A DNA stretch of 64,000 bases from Flavobacterium resistens (GCF_900182645.1 NZ_FXTA01000002.1:434001-498000), one strand, 5' to 3'; shown: positions 23,516 to 33,249, numbered from the stretch's first letter. Notes: generated by a model from the sequence alone, not told the origin. Numbers and translations are program-made.

Positions 23516-23902
23516 ATGAAAAGAAGAATAGTTTTGACGGGAGCTTTTATCGGAATGTTAGCTATTATTTTAGGCGCTTTTGGAGCTCATTTATTAAAAA
23601 AATATTTATCTGTAGAAGAACTAAATACTTTTGAAGTTGGGGTTCGTTATCAAATGTATCATGCTTTCTTTTTATTTTTTGTTTCGACAAGAAAAGATAT
23701 CGCTGAAAAGACTTTAAAAACAATTTATAATTTGGTTCTTGGAGGTGTTATTCTTTTTAGCGGTTCGATTTATTTATTGGCTACAAAAAACTTCACTTTA
23801 TTCGATTTTAAATTTATAGGATTCGCAACACCTTTAGGCGGAATGCTATTAATTTTCGCTTGGTTGACCTTATTTGTTACTATTTTGAGGCAAAAATCAT
23901 AA
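23516..23902 (+). CDS. DUF423 family membrane protein
   Basis: A 128-residue protein with four hydrophobic segments. The N-terminal block GAFGAHLLKKYLSVEELNTFEVGVRYQMYHAF is diagnostic for DUF423 (YgdD/TMEM256-like), and ATPLGGMLLIFAWL closes the last helices. It is an inner-membrane protein of unknown function and normal length for the family. It stands alone with its own promoter. Confidence 0.9.
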   Translation: MKRRIVLTGAFIGMLAIILGAFGAHLLKKYLSVEELNTFEVGVRYQMYHAFFLFFVSTRKDIAEKTLKTIYNLVLGGVILFSGSIYLLATKNFTLFDFKFIGFATPLGGMLLIFAWLTLFVTILRQKS

Positions 23903-24202
23903 AATCCCGAATAAAAAATTCTATCTAAAAATTAATATTTAATTTTGTCTCATAAATAACATATAATCTTATTTGTGTGAATTTATTTTGTTTTTGACTT
24001 TAAAAAGAGAAAAATATAACAAATTGACACAAAAGGTTATAAGATAACAAATTAGAAGCTCTTATTTTTTTATTTTATTGAATTTAAAGTTCATTTTTTG
24101 CTTTTTTGATATAAATAAAAGTGAAATTGAAATATTTTTAAAGGATTTACAATAAATCTGTAATTTTGCATTCTATCAAACATCACACACAACTTAAAAT
24201 TT
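23903..24202. other. Intergenic gap upstream of pckA
   Basis: Three hundred AT-rich bases with the pckA promoter box at 24161-24168. There is no clear terminator for the DUF423 gene and no ORF or repeat that I can support. Confidence 0.5.
24161..24168 (+). promoter_or_regulatory. -7 promoter box of pckA
   Basis: TAATTTTG matches TAnnTTTG and lies 34 bp before the ATG at 24203. The -33 region has no clear TTG, which would fit a regulated promoter. Confidence 0.5.
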
Positions 24203-25807
24203 ATGGACACTAACACACTTTTCTCGCAATCGATTTCGTTAAAAGAATTAGGAATTGAAAATGCTAAAGTTCGCTATCAATTATCCCCAGATGAATTGCA
24301 TGCCATTACTTTACAATCAGGCCAGGGTGTCGAAAGCTCAACAGGAGCATTGGCTATTAATACAGGTGAATTTACAGGACGTTCTCCACAAGATCGTTTT
24401 ATTGTAAAAGATTCGATTACAGAAGATAAAGTTTGGTGGGGAAATGTAAATATTCCTTTTGCACCAGAAGCTTTTGAAAAACTATATAATAAGGTAACAA
24501 AGTTTTTATCAGACAAAGAAGTCTTTGTTCGTGATTCATACGTTTGTTCTGATGACAAGTACAGATTAAATGTTCGTGTTGTAACTGAAACGGCTTGGTC
24601 AAACTTGTTTTGCTACAATATGTTCTTAAGACCAGAAGAATCTGAATTGGCAAACTTTACTCCAGAATGGACAGTAGTTTGTGCTCCAAGTTTTATGGCA
24701 GATCCTGCTGTTGATGGAACGCGCCAATCTAACTTCGCAATTTTGGATTTTACTAAAAAAATCGCTCTTATTGGTGGAACTGGTTATACAGGAGAAATGA
24801 AAAAAGGAATTTTCTCTGCATTAAACTTCATTTTACCAGTTTTCAAAAATACACTTCCGATGCACTGTAGTGCTAATGTTGGTAAAGACGGTGATACTGC
24901 GATTTTTTTCGGATTGTCAGGAACAGGGAAAACAACTTTATCAGCAGATCCAGAACGTAAATTAATTGGAGACGATGAACACGGATGGACAAGCGAGAAT
25001 TCAGTTTTCAACTTTGAAGGAGGTTGTTATGCGAAAGTAATCAACTTATCTGAGGAGAATGAACCAGACATTTACAGAGCAATCAAAAAAGGTGCGCTTT
25101 TAGAAAATGTGGTTTTCAAAGCTGGAACTAATGAAGTGGATTATGATGATGTTTCAATCACTCAAAACACACGTGTTAGTTATCCAATAACACATATTGA
25201 CAATATTCAGCCAGGTTCGATTGGTCACAATCCTAAAAATATATTTTTCTTGACGGCAGATTCTTTTGGAATTTTGCCTCCAATCTCAAGATTGACTCCA
25301 GGTCAGGCAGCGTATCATTTTATTTCTGGATATACTGCAAAAGTAGCTGGAACTGAAGCTGGTGTAACTGAACCACAGCCAAATTTCTCTGCTTGTTTTG
25401 GAGCGCCATTTATGCCTTTGCATCCAACAAAATATGCTGAAATGTTAAGCAAAAAAATGAAAGATGCAGGAGTTAAAGTTTGGTTGATCAACACAGGATG
25501 GACTGGCGGACCTTACGGAACAGGAAGCCGTATGAAACTAAAATATACTCGTGCTATGATTACTGCCGCATTAAACGGAGAACTGGATAATGTAGAGTAC
25601 AAAGATCACGCAGTATTTGGAATTGCAAAACCACAATCTTGTCCAAACGTTCCAGAGGAAATTTTAAATCCAAGAAATACTTGGGCAGACAAAGATTTAT
25701 ATGATAAAAAAGCGTTAGAATTAGCTCAGAAATTCAAAGCTAATTTTGCCAAATTTGAAGAATTTGCGAATGCTGAAATTTTAGCAGGAGCACCGATTAC
25801 AGAATAA
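24203..25807 (+). CDS. pckA: Phosphoenolpyruvate carboxykinase (ATP)
   Basis: A 534-residue enzyme that makes PEP from oxaloacetate and ATP, the first step of gluconeogenesis. It shows the ATP-type hallmarks: FTGRSPQDRFIVKD (about 53-66), the P-loop GLSGTGKTTLSADP (about 236-249) followed by LIGDDEHGW, and the C-terminal WLINTGWTGGPYGTGSRM. The length is normal. It is monocistronic with a strong terminator. Expression should rise on amino acids or other non-sugar carbon, which contrasts with the glycan locus at the other end of the window. Confidence 0.97.
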   Translation: MDTNTLFSQSISLKELGIENAKVRYQLSPDELHAITLQSGQGVESSTGALAINTGEFTGRSPQDRFIVKDSITEDKVWWGNVNIPFAPEAFEKLYNKVTKFLSDKEVFVRDSYVCSDDKYRLNVRVVTETAWSNLFCYNMFLRPEESELANFTPEWTVVCAPSFMADPAVDGTRQSNFAILDFTKKIALIGGTGYTGEMKKGIFSALNFILPVFKNTLPMHCSANVGKDGDTAIFFGLSGTGKTTLSADPERKLIGDDEHGWTSENSVFNFEGGCYAKVINLSEENEPDIYRAIKKGALLENVVFKAGTNEVDYDDVSITQNTRVSYPITHIDNIQPGSIGHNPKNIFFLTADSFGILPPISRLTPGQAAYHFISGYTAKVAGTEAGVTEPQPNFSACFGAPFMPLHPTKYAEMLSKKMKDAGVKVWLINTGWTGGPYGTGSRMKLKYTRAMITAALNGELDNVEYKDHAVFGIAKPQSCPNVPEEILNPRNTWADKDLYDKKALELAQKFKANFAKFEEFANAEILAGAPITE

Positions 25808-25832
25808 AGGGGGCAATTACTAATTCAAAATT

Positions 25833-25864
25833 AAAAAAGCTGTTCAATTTGAACAGCTTTTTTT
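25833..25864 (+). terminator. Terminator of pckA
   Basis: A perfect stem of about 14 bp, AAAAGCTGTTCAA with TTGAACAGCTTTT, followed by T residues. Confidence 0.9.
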
Positions 25865-25933
25865 GTTTCCAATCGCAGAAAAAAAAATAAAATAAACACT
25901 GAAAACTGCGACCGGAAACTGAGATTTATATAT

Positions 25934-26992
25934 TTATTTTTTTGCTTCGTCAATACGTTTCTGAATCAAATCCCAAGCGTAATAATGAAATGTCATTCCG
26001 TTGCTCATCGCTACGAAAAGTCCGTTTTTATATGCTCCACCTAAATTTACATTTGTAACATCAGCACCGTCACATTCGATAGTAGAAGTTGGAATTTCAG
26101 CCAATAATGGATGATTGTTCGGATTTCCTTTTGCGCCTTCTCTCGGGTAGACCATAAAAGAATTTGCTTGCTGATTTGAAACTAAAATATATCCTGTAGA
26201 ATCAGTTTTTTTGTAAATCGCAATTCCTTCATGATCAGCTTTGAAATCTTTTTGACCAAAGAAAGCCAATTCTTTATTATCGTTTAAAGAAGGATCAGCT
26301 TTGTATTTTCTGATTCCAACTTGTTCGTCGCAATAGTAAACAAAATCTAATTCGTTATCAACAGCAATGGCTTCGATTTCTTTTTTGCCACTGTAAGTTC
26401 CAAATTTGCGAACCACTTTTGCCGTAGCGAATTTTCCATTTCCGGAAAGTTCATATTGCCATAAATAACTTCCTGAAGTCCCGGTTTTTCTTCCTACAAT
26501 CGCAAAAATCTTTTTATCGCTTGGACGTGTATACAGTGCAATTCCCATCGGATCTCTTTCTACATCGCCTTCAAAAACTGGAATTCCGCCGTTGTCAATT
26601 GGTTCTAAATCGGGTAAACTAAAAATTCTGATTTTGTTGCTTTCGCGTTCTGTGGTAATGGCAATGTCCACTTTTTTTCCGTCAATTAGTAATCCGTAAG
26701 CGATATCAACATTGTTTGGGCGTTTTAATGGAATTGATTTTTTAAGGATTTTCCCTTTCAAATCAAAAGCATATAATCCGCCGTCTGTATCTTTATCAGT
26801 TCCAACTATTATACTTTTTGAAGCGTCAGTTGGGTGAATCCAAATCGATGGATCATCTGTATCGTGAGGCAAAGCTTGAGTAACGGTTGTCGGTTTTAAT
26901 GCATTTGGCTGAATTGGCGCTAATTTATCATCTTTGCAAGCGGTAAATGAAACCGCTAAAAACAAAAGAGCAACTAAAGATTTATTTTTCAT
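25934..26992 (-). CDS. Beta-propeller phytase lipoprotein
   Basis: A 352-residue protein with a lipoprotein signal (LFLAVSFTAC, Cys about 19). The mature part shows the beta-propeller phytase pattern: DTDDPSIWIHPTDASKS, VGTDKDTDGGLYAFDLKGK, RPNNVDIAYG, ERDPMGIALYTRP and, late, IECDGADVTNVNLG. These enzymes need calcium and release phosphate from phytate. It would be anchored on a membrane, likely facing outward. The gene follows a TonB-dependent receptor gene by 73 bp on the same strand, so the receptor probably imports the substrate or product. Confidence 0.9.
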   Translation of the reverse strand: MKNKSLVALLFLAVSFTACKDDKLAPIQPNALKPTTVTQALPHDTDDPSIWIHPTDASKSIIVGTDKDTDGGLYAFDLKGKILKKSIPLKRPNNVDIAYGLLIDGKKVDIAITTERESNKIRIFSLPDLEPIDNGGIPVFEGDVERDPMGIALYTRPSDKKIFAIVGRKTGTSGSYLWQYELSGNGKFATAKVVRKFGTYSGKKEIEAIAVDNELDFVYYCDEQVGIRKYKADPSLNDNKELAFFGQKDFKADHEGIAIYKKTDSTGYILVSNQQANSFMVYPREGAKGNPNNHPLLAEIPTSTIECDGADVTNVNLGGAYKNGLFVAMSNGMTFHYYAWDLIQKRIDEAKK

Positions 26993-27065
26993 TATGTTAT
27001 ATATTTTAATGCAATTAGACAGAGCGCTAAACTCTGTCTAATTTAAGAATTTTAAAAAACAGATT

Positions 27066-29876
27066 TTACAAGTCTAGTTTCAATCCGAAATTGTAACGTG
27101 CCTGGTAATATTCAGCTTGTTTTGTGTGCGCTTCAACACCTTGGTAGTAACGTAATGGCTGATTTGTCAAGTTATTAGCTTCAGCAAAAAGACGAAGTTT
27201 TGGCGTGATTTTATAAGAAGCATTTGCATCTAAAAAGAATTGCTTGTCATAATAACTGTCTTTATAAGATTCTGAACCCAATTCATCTAAATAATCAGAA
27301 GTAAAGTTGGTCGAGATTCTTGCAGAAAAACGTTTGTTTTCCCAAGATAAAGATCCGTTGAACATGTGTGGCGTTGTTCCAGGAAGACTGATGTCGTTTC
27401 TTTCGTTTCCATCTTCATCAGAAATACCTTTAGCTTTTGATTTTGTGTAAGTATAGTTCAGGTAGATTCCAAAACCTTTAAGGAATTTCCCTGGAAGGAA
27501 ATCTAGCTGACGCTGAAAAGCCACTTCAAATCCGTAAACGTCTACAGTATCACCATTTCTGGATTGTACAAAAGACCAGTTTTCGCCAGCCGGAATCGGG
27601 TTTGTCTGATTTGGAAAATCAGCAGCAAATTTTGCATCTGTATATTGATTATCACTATAATTATAAATGAAATCATGTAATTTTTTGTAGAAAACACCTC
27701 CAGAAATCAAACCAACAGATTTGAAATAATTCTCGGCCATAAAATCATAATTGTATGAGTAAGTAGCGTCAAGATCTGGATTTCCAGCAGTAATTTCTTT
27801 ATCAGCAGCAATATTATTTACATATGGCGCCAATGCATAATAATTTGGACGTGCCAAAGCTGTCGTTGCAGCAGCTCTTAAAACTAAATCTTTTGTGGCA
27901 TTATATTGAAATGAAATACTTGGCAATAAATTAGTATAGGAGTTTTTTGTATTGATTTGGCTTTCTAATTCTTCTTCATCCAATACGCGGTTTCCTGTAT
28001 AATCAATGTGCGTATTCTCAACACGGAAACCTAAAACCATTGAAAGTTTATCGTTGAAATCCTGATCCCATCTTACATAGGCAGCAGTAATTCTTTCTTT
28101 TGCATTGTAATTAACCGCCAAGTATTCTGCTGGATCTGCTTCTTTGTCAAATAAAGTTGGATTGTTTAAATCTAAACCTCCTAAAAAGGCAGCCGAAGCA
28201 AAAGTTCCCGGTACATATTTACTTCCCGGATTAAAGTTTTTTCCGTCGTAATAACTGGTTGGAACTTCAGATAATAATTCCATTCCGTCGTTGATTGGCT
28301 CGTAAGAAAAGAATGAATTGTTTCTTTCTTTTTCTTTTAAACGAAGTCTAAGACCAGTTCTCAATCTTCCTTTTTCTCCTGCAATTACAGAGAATGGAAA
28401 ACGGATATTTACTTTAGCACCAAATTCGCTTTCGCTGGTTTCATCTGTATTTTCGGTAACCGAATCAAATTTGAATTCGTCTACAGATTCGCCAACAGTT
28501 GTCATTAAAGGAAATCTTGGATCAGATAAATCTTCCATCATTTCCAAACCTTTCTGACGATATTCAATATAACGCTCTTGCGGACGATATTCTCGCGCTT
28601 TTGCATAATTGGCAGACCAATCCAAATCTAAAGTTGAATTGATTAAATGCTCTCCACGAAGCGAATAATTCTGCACGCGCTGATCTTCTAATCTTCTGTT
28701 TTTGTTTCTATTGTTGTCAACTCCACCTTTTGTCTGGCGTTTTACACGGCCTTCAAAACCGGTGATTTCTTCGCCGTTGTAAATTGGTTCGATATCATCA
28801 TAAGTAGTTCTGAAACGATTTTCACGATCATCTCTCCAGTTATAAATTGCATTGGCAAAAATGGTATTGTTTTCGTCAAATTTATAATCTAAAGCTACAG
28901 AAGCGCTTCGGCGAATACGTTGAACATCATATTTTCTGATTTCTGAAGCTTGTAGATATTCGTTTCCAAAATCATCTTTTACCCATTCGTTTTCGATGTT
29001 ATCAGAACCATAATCTACATTATTATAAGAACCGCTGAAAACAACTCCTAATTTGTCATTTGCAAATCGGTTACCATAAACTAAACCCGCAGTGTATGAA
29101 GCGTGCTCACGAATTGGCAAGTAACCTCCGGCAAGTGTTGCAGAAATTCTTTCGCCGTTTGGAGTTGCTCTTGTAATTAAGTTTACAGAACCTCCAATTG
29201 CATCTGCATCCATGTCAGAAGTTAATGTTTTGTTTACTTCGATAGTCGAAATCATATCAGACGGAATCAAGTCCATTTGCACGTTTCTGTTGTCTCCTTC
29301 AGCCGATGGAATTCGGTCTCCATTTAAAGTAACCGAGTTCAAAGACGGAGCAAGACCTCTAATAATAATGTTACGCGCTTCACCTTGGTCATTTTGCATC
29401 GTGATACCCGGAACACGTTTTAAAGCATCTCCAACATTGGCATCAGGAAAACGCCCCATTTGATCTGAAGAGATTACGTTTCCGATGTTTTTATTGTTTT
29501 TTTGCTGATTCAGCGCTTTTGCCTGACCTTTCAAAATGTCTCCAACCACAACTTCATTCAACTCAGTTCCTGAAGTTTTTAGTGCAAAATCAATTACGTT
29601 GTTTTTTCCTTGTTCTACCGTAATTTCTTTTGTTATAGAAGTGTATCCAATATATTTTACTTCAAGTTTATATGTTCCAGCATTTATGTTTAATAATTCG
29701 AAACGGCCGTTGTAATCTGAAACCGTGTATTTGTTTTCGCCTACGATTTGAATCATCGCTCCAGGCAAAGGAAGTTTGTCGTCAATATCTAATACTTTTC
29801 CGGAAATTATTGCTTTTTGAGCATAACCTGAAAAGGCCAATAGCATAAATGTTACTAATAAATAAATTTTTCTCAT
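27066..29876 (-). CDS. TonB-dependent receptor paired with phytase
   Basis: A 936-residue outer-membrane receptor. Signal peptide 1-19 (ending GYAQ); carboxypeptidase-like regulatory domain about 22-105 (ISGKVLDIDDKLPLPGAMIQ); plug about 110-240 with LKRVPGITMQNDQGEARNII and the IRGL motif; then a 22-strand barrel to the C-terminus ARYNFGLKLDL. No SusD-type partner gene follows, so it belongs to the stand-alone TonB receptor group. Linkage to the phytase gene points to uptake of inositol phosphates or another phosphate source; this is inference. Confidence 0.93.
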   Translation of the reverse strand: MRKIYLLVTFMLLAFSGYAQKAIISGKVLDIDDKLPLPGAMIQIVGENKYTVSDYNGRFELLNINAGTYKLEVKYIGYTSITKEITVEQGKNNVIDFALKTSGTELNEVVVGDILKGQAKALNQQKNNKNIGNVISSDQMGRFPDANVGDALKRVPGITMQNDQGEARNIIIRGLAPSLNSVTLNGDRIPSAEGDNRNVQMDLIPSDMISTIEVNKTLTSDMDADAIGGSVNLITRATPNGERISATLAGGYLPIREHASYTAGLVYGNRFANDKLGVVFSGSYNNVDYGSDNIENEWVKDDFGNEYLQASEIRKYDVQRIRRSASVALDYKFDENNTIFANAIYNWRDDRENRFRTTYDDIEPIYNGEEITGFEGRVKRQTKGGVDNNRNKNRRLEDQRVQNYSLRGEHLINSTLDLDWSANYAKAREYRPQERYIEYRQKGLEMMEDLSDPRFPLMTTVGESVDEFKFDSVTENTDETSESEFGAKVNIRFPFSVIAGEKGRLRTGLRLRLKEKERNNSFFSYEPINDGMELLSEVPTSYYDGKNFNPGSKYVPGTFASAAFLGGLDLNNPTLFDKEADPAEYLAVNYNAKERITAAYVRWDQDFNDKLSMVLGFRVENTHIDYTGNRVLDEEELESQINTKNSYTNLLPSISFQYNATKDLVLRAAATTALARPNYYALAPYVNNIAADKEITAGNPDLDATYSYNYDFMAENYFKSVGLISGGVFYKKLHDFIYNYSDNQYTDAKFAADFPNQTNPIPAGENWSFVQSRNGDTVDVYGFEVAFQRQLDFLPGKFLKGFGIYLNYTYTKSKAKGISDEDGNERNDISLPGTTPHMFNGSLSWENKRFSARISTNFTSDYLDELGSESYKDSYYDKQFFLDANASYKITPKLRLFAEANNLTNQPLRYYQGVEAHTKQAEYYQARYNFGLKLDL

Positions 29877-29940
29877 TGTGTTTTAGTTTGATTTCCTGCG
29901 AAACTAGAACCTTTATGTTATTTAAAAAGTTGAAAGAAAT

Positions 29941-29953
29941 TAACATAATGTTA
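29941..29953. promoter_or_regulatory. Palindrome upstream of the receptor-phytase operon
   Basis: TAACATAATGTTA is a 6-bp-arm dyad, 65 bp before the receptor start. It could be a regulator site in the 235-bp divergent region shared with the DUF4407 gene, but short AT palindromes also arise by chance. Confidence 0.25.
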
Positions 29954-30072
29954 TGATTCCTCTGACAAAAAACGAACTTATTAATGTTAAACTAACACTT
30001 ATTTATTTAAAATAATTTAAAGTGCAAATGAAAACAAATCAACTATTTACCTCAGAATTAAATTTTTGGCGC

Positions 30073-30080
30073 TAAATTTG
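30073..30080 (+). promoter_or_regulatory. -7 promoter box of the DUF4407 gene
   Basis: TAAATTTG matches TAnnTTTG and lies 31 bp before the ATG at 30112. No -33 TTG is found at the normal distance. Confidence 0.4.
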
Positions 30081-30111
30081 CCATATCAATCACAATCAAA
30101 AATCATCAATC

Positions 30112-31212
30112 ATGTTAAAACAATTTTTTATCCTATGTTCAGGAGCCGACCGTGATCTCTTGAAAGACTGTTCAGAAGGCGAACAAACCAAATATGTTGG
30201 TATTGGAGCTACCGTTTTCTTTACAGCAGTTATGGCTTTTCTGGCCAGTGCTTATGCGCTTTTTACCGTTTTCGATTCTATTTATCCGGCTTTAATTTTT
30301 GGATTTGTTTGGAGTTTGCTGATTTTTAATTTAGACCGATTTATCGTTTCTACCATTAAAAAAAGAGACCGCTTTATGGATGAATTCCTGCAGGCAACTC
30401 CGCGAATTGCTTTGGCTATTATTATTGCGATTGTAATTTCGAAGCCTTTAGAAATTAAAATTTTCGAAAAAGAAATCAATACCGTTTTATTGAAAGAGAA
30501 AAATGAAATGGAATTGGCCAATAAAAAACAAATTGGAACCTATTTCAAAACCGATTTAGATAAGAATAAAGCAGAAATTGCCGCTTTAAAAGCTGATATT
30601 GTAAAGAAAGAAAAAGAGGTAAACGCTTTATATTCAACTTATATTACAGAAGCTGAAGGAACTGCAGGAACTAAAAAACTTGGAAAAGGCCCAGTTTATA
30701 AAGAAAAACGAGAAAAACACGATGCCTCTCTTAAAGAATACGAAACTTTAAAAACTACAAACGAAGCTAAAATTGCCGAGAAAGAAAAAATCGGAAAACA
30801 ATTGCAAGCCGATTTAGACAAGAAAGTTTCGCAAACACAGCCAATTATTGAAGGTTTCGACGGATTAATGGCGCGTATAAATGCGTTGAACAAACTGCCT
30901 TGGCTTCCGTCATTTTTCATTATGCTGTTGTTTTTGGCAATCGAAACATCTCCAATTATTGCCAAATTATTGGCACCAAAAGGTGAATTCGATTTCAAAC
31001 AAGAAGAAGCCGAAACCGCAATGAAAGCGACTTTAGCACAAAATAAATACCAACGCGATTTATTAGTAAAAACCAGCGCCGAAATGCATGATAAAGTTTA
31101 CGCTGATATTGCAGAAGATAAAGGATTATTCGATTTACAGCGAAAAAATGCAAAAGAATTACTAGAACTTCAATCGAATAGTTTTGTAGAAAAACAGAAA
31201 GCGACTTTATAA
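30112..31212 (+). CDS. DUF4407 membrane protein
   Basis: A 366-residue protein. The opening CSGADRDLLKDCSEGEQTKYVGIGATVFFTAVMAF is typical of DUF4407. Four membrane segments are visible: about 30-50, 60-78, 95-112 and 265-285. Between the third and fourth is a long coiled coil rich in K and E (about 115-255), probably outside the cytoplasm, and a second charged coil ends the protein. The function of the family is unknown. It is a single gene with a strong bidirectional terminator after it. Confidence 0.88.
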   Translation: MLKQFFILCSGADRDLLKDCSEGEQTKYVGIGATVFFTAVMAFLASAYALFTVFDSIYPALIFGFVWSLLIFNLDRFIVSTIKKRDRFMDEFLQATPRIALAIIIAIVISKPLEIKIFEKEINTVLLKEKNEMELANKKQIGTYFKTDLDKNKAEIAALKADIVKKEKEVNALYSTYITEAEGTAGTKKLGKGPVYKEKREKHDASLKEYETLKTTNEAKIAEKEKIGKQLQADLDKKVSQTQPIIEGFDGLMARINALNKLPWLPSFFIMLLFLAIETSPIIAKLLAPKGEFDFKQEEAETAMKATLAQNKYQRDLLVKTSAEMHDKVYADIAEDKGLFDLQRKNAKELLELQSNSFVEKQKATL

Positions 31213-31345
31213 GTCGAAAGTTGGAAAGTCAAAAGTCATAAAGTCGAATTACAGACTTAAAAAGATAAAGCCAGAAATAGAATTTCTATTTCTGGCTTTT
31301 ATTATTTGGACAAAGTCAAAAACTTTAAGACTTTTGACTTTAAGA
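31212..31345. repeat. AAGTC-rich inverted repeat around a terminator
   Basis: AAGTCGAAAGTTGGAAAGTCAAAAGTC at the left is mirrored by CTTTAAGACTTTTGACTTTAAGACTT at the right, flanking the hairpin at 31267-31303. The whole block looks like a dispersed repeat with a terminator core. Confidence 0.6.
31267..31303. terminator. Bidirectional terminator
   Basis: A 15-bp perfect stem (31267-31281 with 31285-31299) followed by T residues lies between the convergent DUF4407 and PH-domain genes. Confidence 0.85.
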
Positions 31346-31346
31346 C

Positions 31347-32048
31347 TTACATATAACTTAAAATCTCTTTTTTATAAGCATCATATTCTCCTTGCATAAT
31401 TAAACCGTTGTCAAGAAGTTTTTTGTAATTCTGTAATTTATCGAAAAGTTCTTCTTTAGATAAATCGCCTAATTTGCGCTCTCCTGTTGGTTGAGTCGGA
31501 AGCGGTTCATACGTTTCTGTAACAGCTGGAGCAGCAGGTAAAATTTCAGCAAAGCTTGTTACTTCTTCTGTTTCTACTTCTTCAATTTCTTCCTCTTCTT
31601 CTTCAAAAACAGCTTCAGTTGTTTCTTGAACAGAAGTTGCACTCTGAACAGGATTTTTTAATAAATCTAATTGTTCTTTAGCGTAAGTATAAATTTTTCT
31701 AGCCTGAATTTTCGGAATGTAATCAATAGAAACTGCTAAATCAGTTTTTGTTCCAAATGAAAACTCAGAACCCAAAATGTTTTCTTTTACAAAAGTACTT
31801 GCAATATCATCCCAAGTATAATCTGTAAAATCCATAGAAAGACCTAAATTTTTAGGCTTACAGATGATGATACGCTTGTTTGTTAATACAATGCTATCAG
31901 GAAAAACAGTAAGAGCAGGCTTTTTTTGCACTGCGATGTATCCAACTTCTTCGCCTTTCATTAATAAGTCTGTAAGTTTCGAAGTGATTTTTTCAATCGC
32001 TTTTGGATCTTGTTCTTCGTTCAGAAATTTTTTAAATTGTTCTTTCAT
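31347..32048 (-). CDS. PH-domain and SHOCT-domain protein
   Basis: A 233-residue protein from the ATG at 32048; an upstream TTG at 32081 would add 11 residues. The N-terminal half has a bacterial PH-like fold (VGYIAVQKKPALTVFPDSIVLTNKRIIICKPKNLGL, about 37-72). A Glu-rich linker follows (EEEEEIEEVETEEV), and the C-terminal 40 residues are a SHOCT module (LLDNGLIMQGEYDAYKKEIL). SHOCT modules mediate oligomerisation. It is cytoplasmic with no signal peptide. The role is unknown. Confidence 0.8.
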   Translation of the reverse strand: MKEQFKKFLNEEQDPKAIEKITSKLTDLLMKGEEVGYIAVQKKPALTVFPDSIVLTNKRIIICKPKNLGLSMDFTDYTWDDIASTFVKENILGSEFSFGTKTDLAVSIDYIPKIQARKIYTYAKEQLDLLKNPVQSATSVQETTEAVFEEEEEEIEEVETEEVTSFAEILPAAPAVTETYEPLPTQPTGERKLGDLSKEELFDKLQNYKKLLDNGLIMQGEYDAYKKEILSYM

Positions 32049-32119
32049 TGCTTTTAAGTTGCTAAGTTTCAAAGCTGCCAAACAGCTAAGTTTTTTTTCT
32101 AACGATGCAAATGTAATGC

Positions 32120-32491
32120 CTAATTTTCTAATTCGATAATTTCACTCTGAATTTTCTTTGTCAAACTTTTGAAAACCAATTCATACGAATGATCTATAAG
32201 TTCTTTGACAAATTTGTCCGGCAAATTTCCGTTTAAAGCCACGGTATTCCAATGCACTTTGCTCATATGAAATCCGGGTTTTATTTCGTCATATTCAGCT
32301 CTGAGTTCTTCTGCGCGGTCCGGATCACATTTTAAATTGACCGATGCTTCATTTTTTTCCCATTGTGAAAGAGAAGACAAAGCAAACATTTTTCCGCCAA
32401 CTTTAAATACCAAAGTATCTTCATCAAAAGGAAAATGCTCGCTGACACCTTTTTTTGAAAGACAATATTCGTAATACGTTTCTAAATTCAT
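32120..32491 (-). CDS. MmcQ/YjbR family protein
   Basis: A 123-residue protein with the full MmcQ/YjbR pattern: YCLSKKGVSEHFPFDEDTLVFKVGGKMFAL at the N-terminus, NLKCDPDRAEELRAEY in the middle, and MSKVHWNTVALNG with LIDHSYELVF at the end. The fold is CyaY-like and DNA binding has been proposed for the family. Cytoplasmic. The gene lies 7 bp after the DUF4260 gene stop in a minus-strand run of small enzymes. Confidence 0.93.
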   Translation of the reverse strand: MNLETYYEYCLSKKGVSEHFPFDEDTLVFKVGGKMFALSSLSQWEKNEASVNLKCDPDRAEELRAEYDEIKPGFHMSKVHWNTVALNGNLPDKFVKELIDHSYELVFKSLTKKIQSEIIELEN

Positions 32492-32497
32492 AATTCG

Positions 32498-32848
32498 TTA
32501 TTTACCAATTTCACCTAAATGTGTGTATTTAAAACCTTTTTCATATTTCAGGCCGTAACCAAAAATTCGATCCATTGCCGAATGTGAAAATAAAATAATT
32601 CCTGCTAACTGCAATAATTCATTTTTCAAATAAAAGCCTAAAACATATAAAAGAACGGCAATTCCTTTATGATGAAACAAATTATATGAAAATGCCCCGA
32701 CTTTGTTTCCAAATGTGTAACCAATCATGGATAAATCAGGCGTTAAAATTAAGGCCAAAAACCACCACCATTCATAATTTAAATGGTTGAAAAGGAATAT
32801 TCCAAGAATAAATAAAGCTGCTTCTTCTAGTTTTAAGACTGTTTTCAT
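32498..32848 (-). CDS. DUF4260 membrane protein
   Basis: A 116-residue protein with about four hydrophobic segments. The sequence WWWFLALILTPDLSMIGYTFGNKVGAFSYNLFHHKGIAV and HSAMDRIFGYGLKYEKGFKYTHLG is characteristic of DUF4260. Conserved Asp, His and Gly residues line the helices. It overlaps the start of its region with the GNAT gene by 4 bp (32845-32848), so the two are coupled. Function is unknown. Confidence 0.88.
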   Translation of the reverse strand: MKTVLKLEEAALFILGIFLFNHLNYEWWWFLALILTPDLSMIGYTFGNKVGAFSYNLFHHKGIAVLLYVLGFYLKNELLQLAGIILFSHSAMDRIFGYGLKYEKGFKYTHLGEIGK

Positions 32849-33246
32849 TTGACAATTTTTTCCATCATCTTTTCAGGATGATTCAGTTTTGTAAATCCGA
32901 ATTTCTCGTATAAAAAGTGAGCATCGCTTGTCGCCAATCGCCAGATTTTTACTTCCTGAAGCTGTGGTTCATTCATCATCGCTTCAATTAGAATTGACGA
33001 ATAACCCTTTCCGCGATGTTCTTCATCAATAAAAACATCCATTAAATAAGCAAAAACCACATAATCGGTGATTACGCGGGCGAAGCCAATTTGTTTGTCA
33101 TCCAGATAAATTCCAAAACAAACTGAAGCATCAATTGTCGTCTGAACTTCTTCTAAAGTTCGCCCGGCAGCCCAATAAATATCTTTTAAAAAGTTCTGTA
33201 TAAACGGAACATCAAGTTTGGTTTTATCTGTTGAGACGCTAATCAT
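32845..33246 (-). CDS. GNAT family N-acetyltransferase
   Basis: A 133-residue acetyltransferase. VFIDEEHRGKGYSSILIEAMM (about 71-91) is motif A, which binds acetyl-CoA through the R/Q-x-x-G-x-G/A loop (here HRGKGY). LYEKFGFTKL near the end is motif B. The protein substrate or small-molecule target is unknown. It overlaps DUF4260 by 4 bp. Confidence 0.9.
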   Translation of the reverse strand: MISVSTDKTKLDVPFIQNFLKDIYWAAGRTLEEVQTTIDASVCFGIYLDDKQIGFARVITDYVVFAYLMDVFIDEEHRGKGYSSILIEAMMNEPQLQEVKIWRLATSDAHFLYEKFGFTKLNHPEKMMEKIVK

Positions 33247-33249
33247 TTT

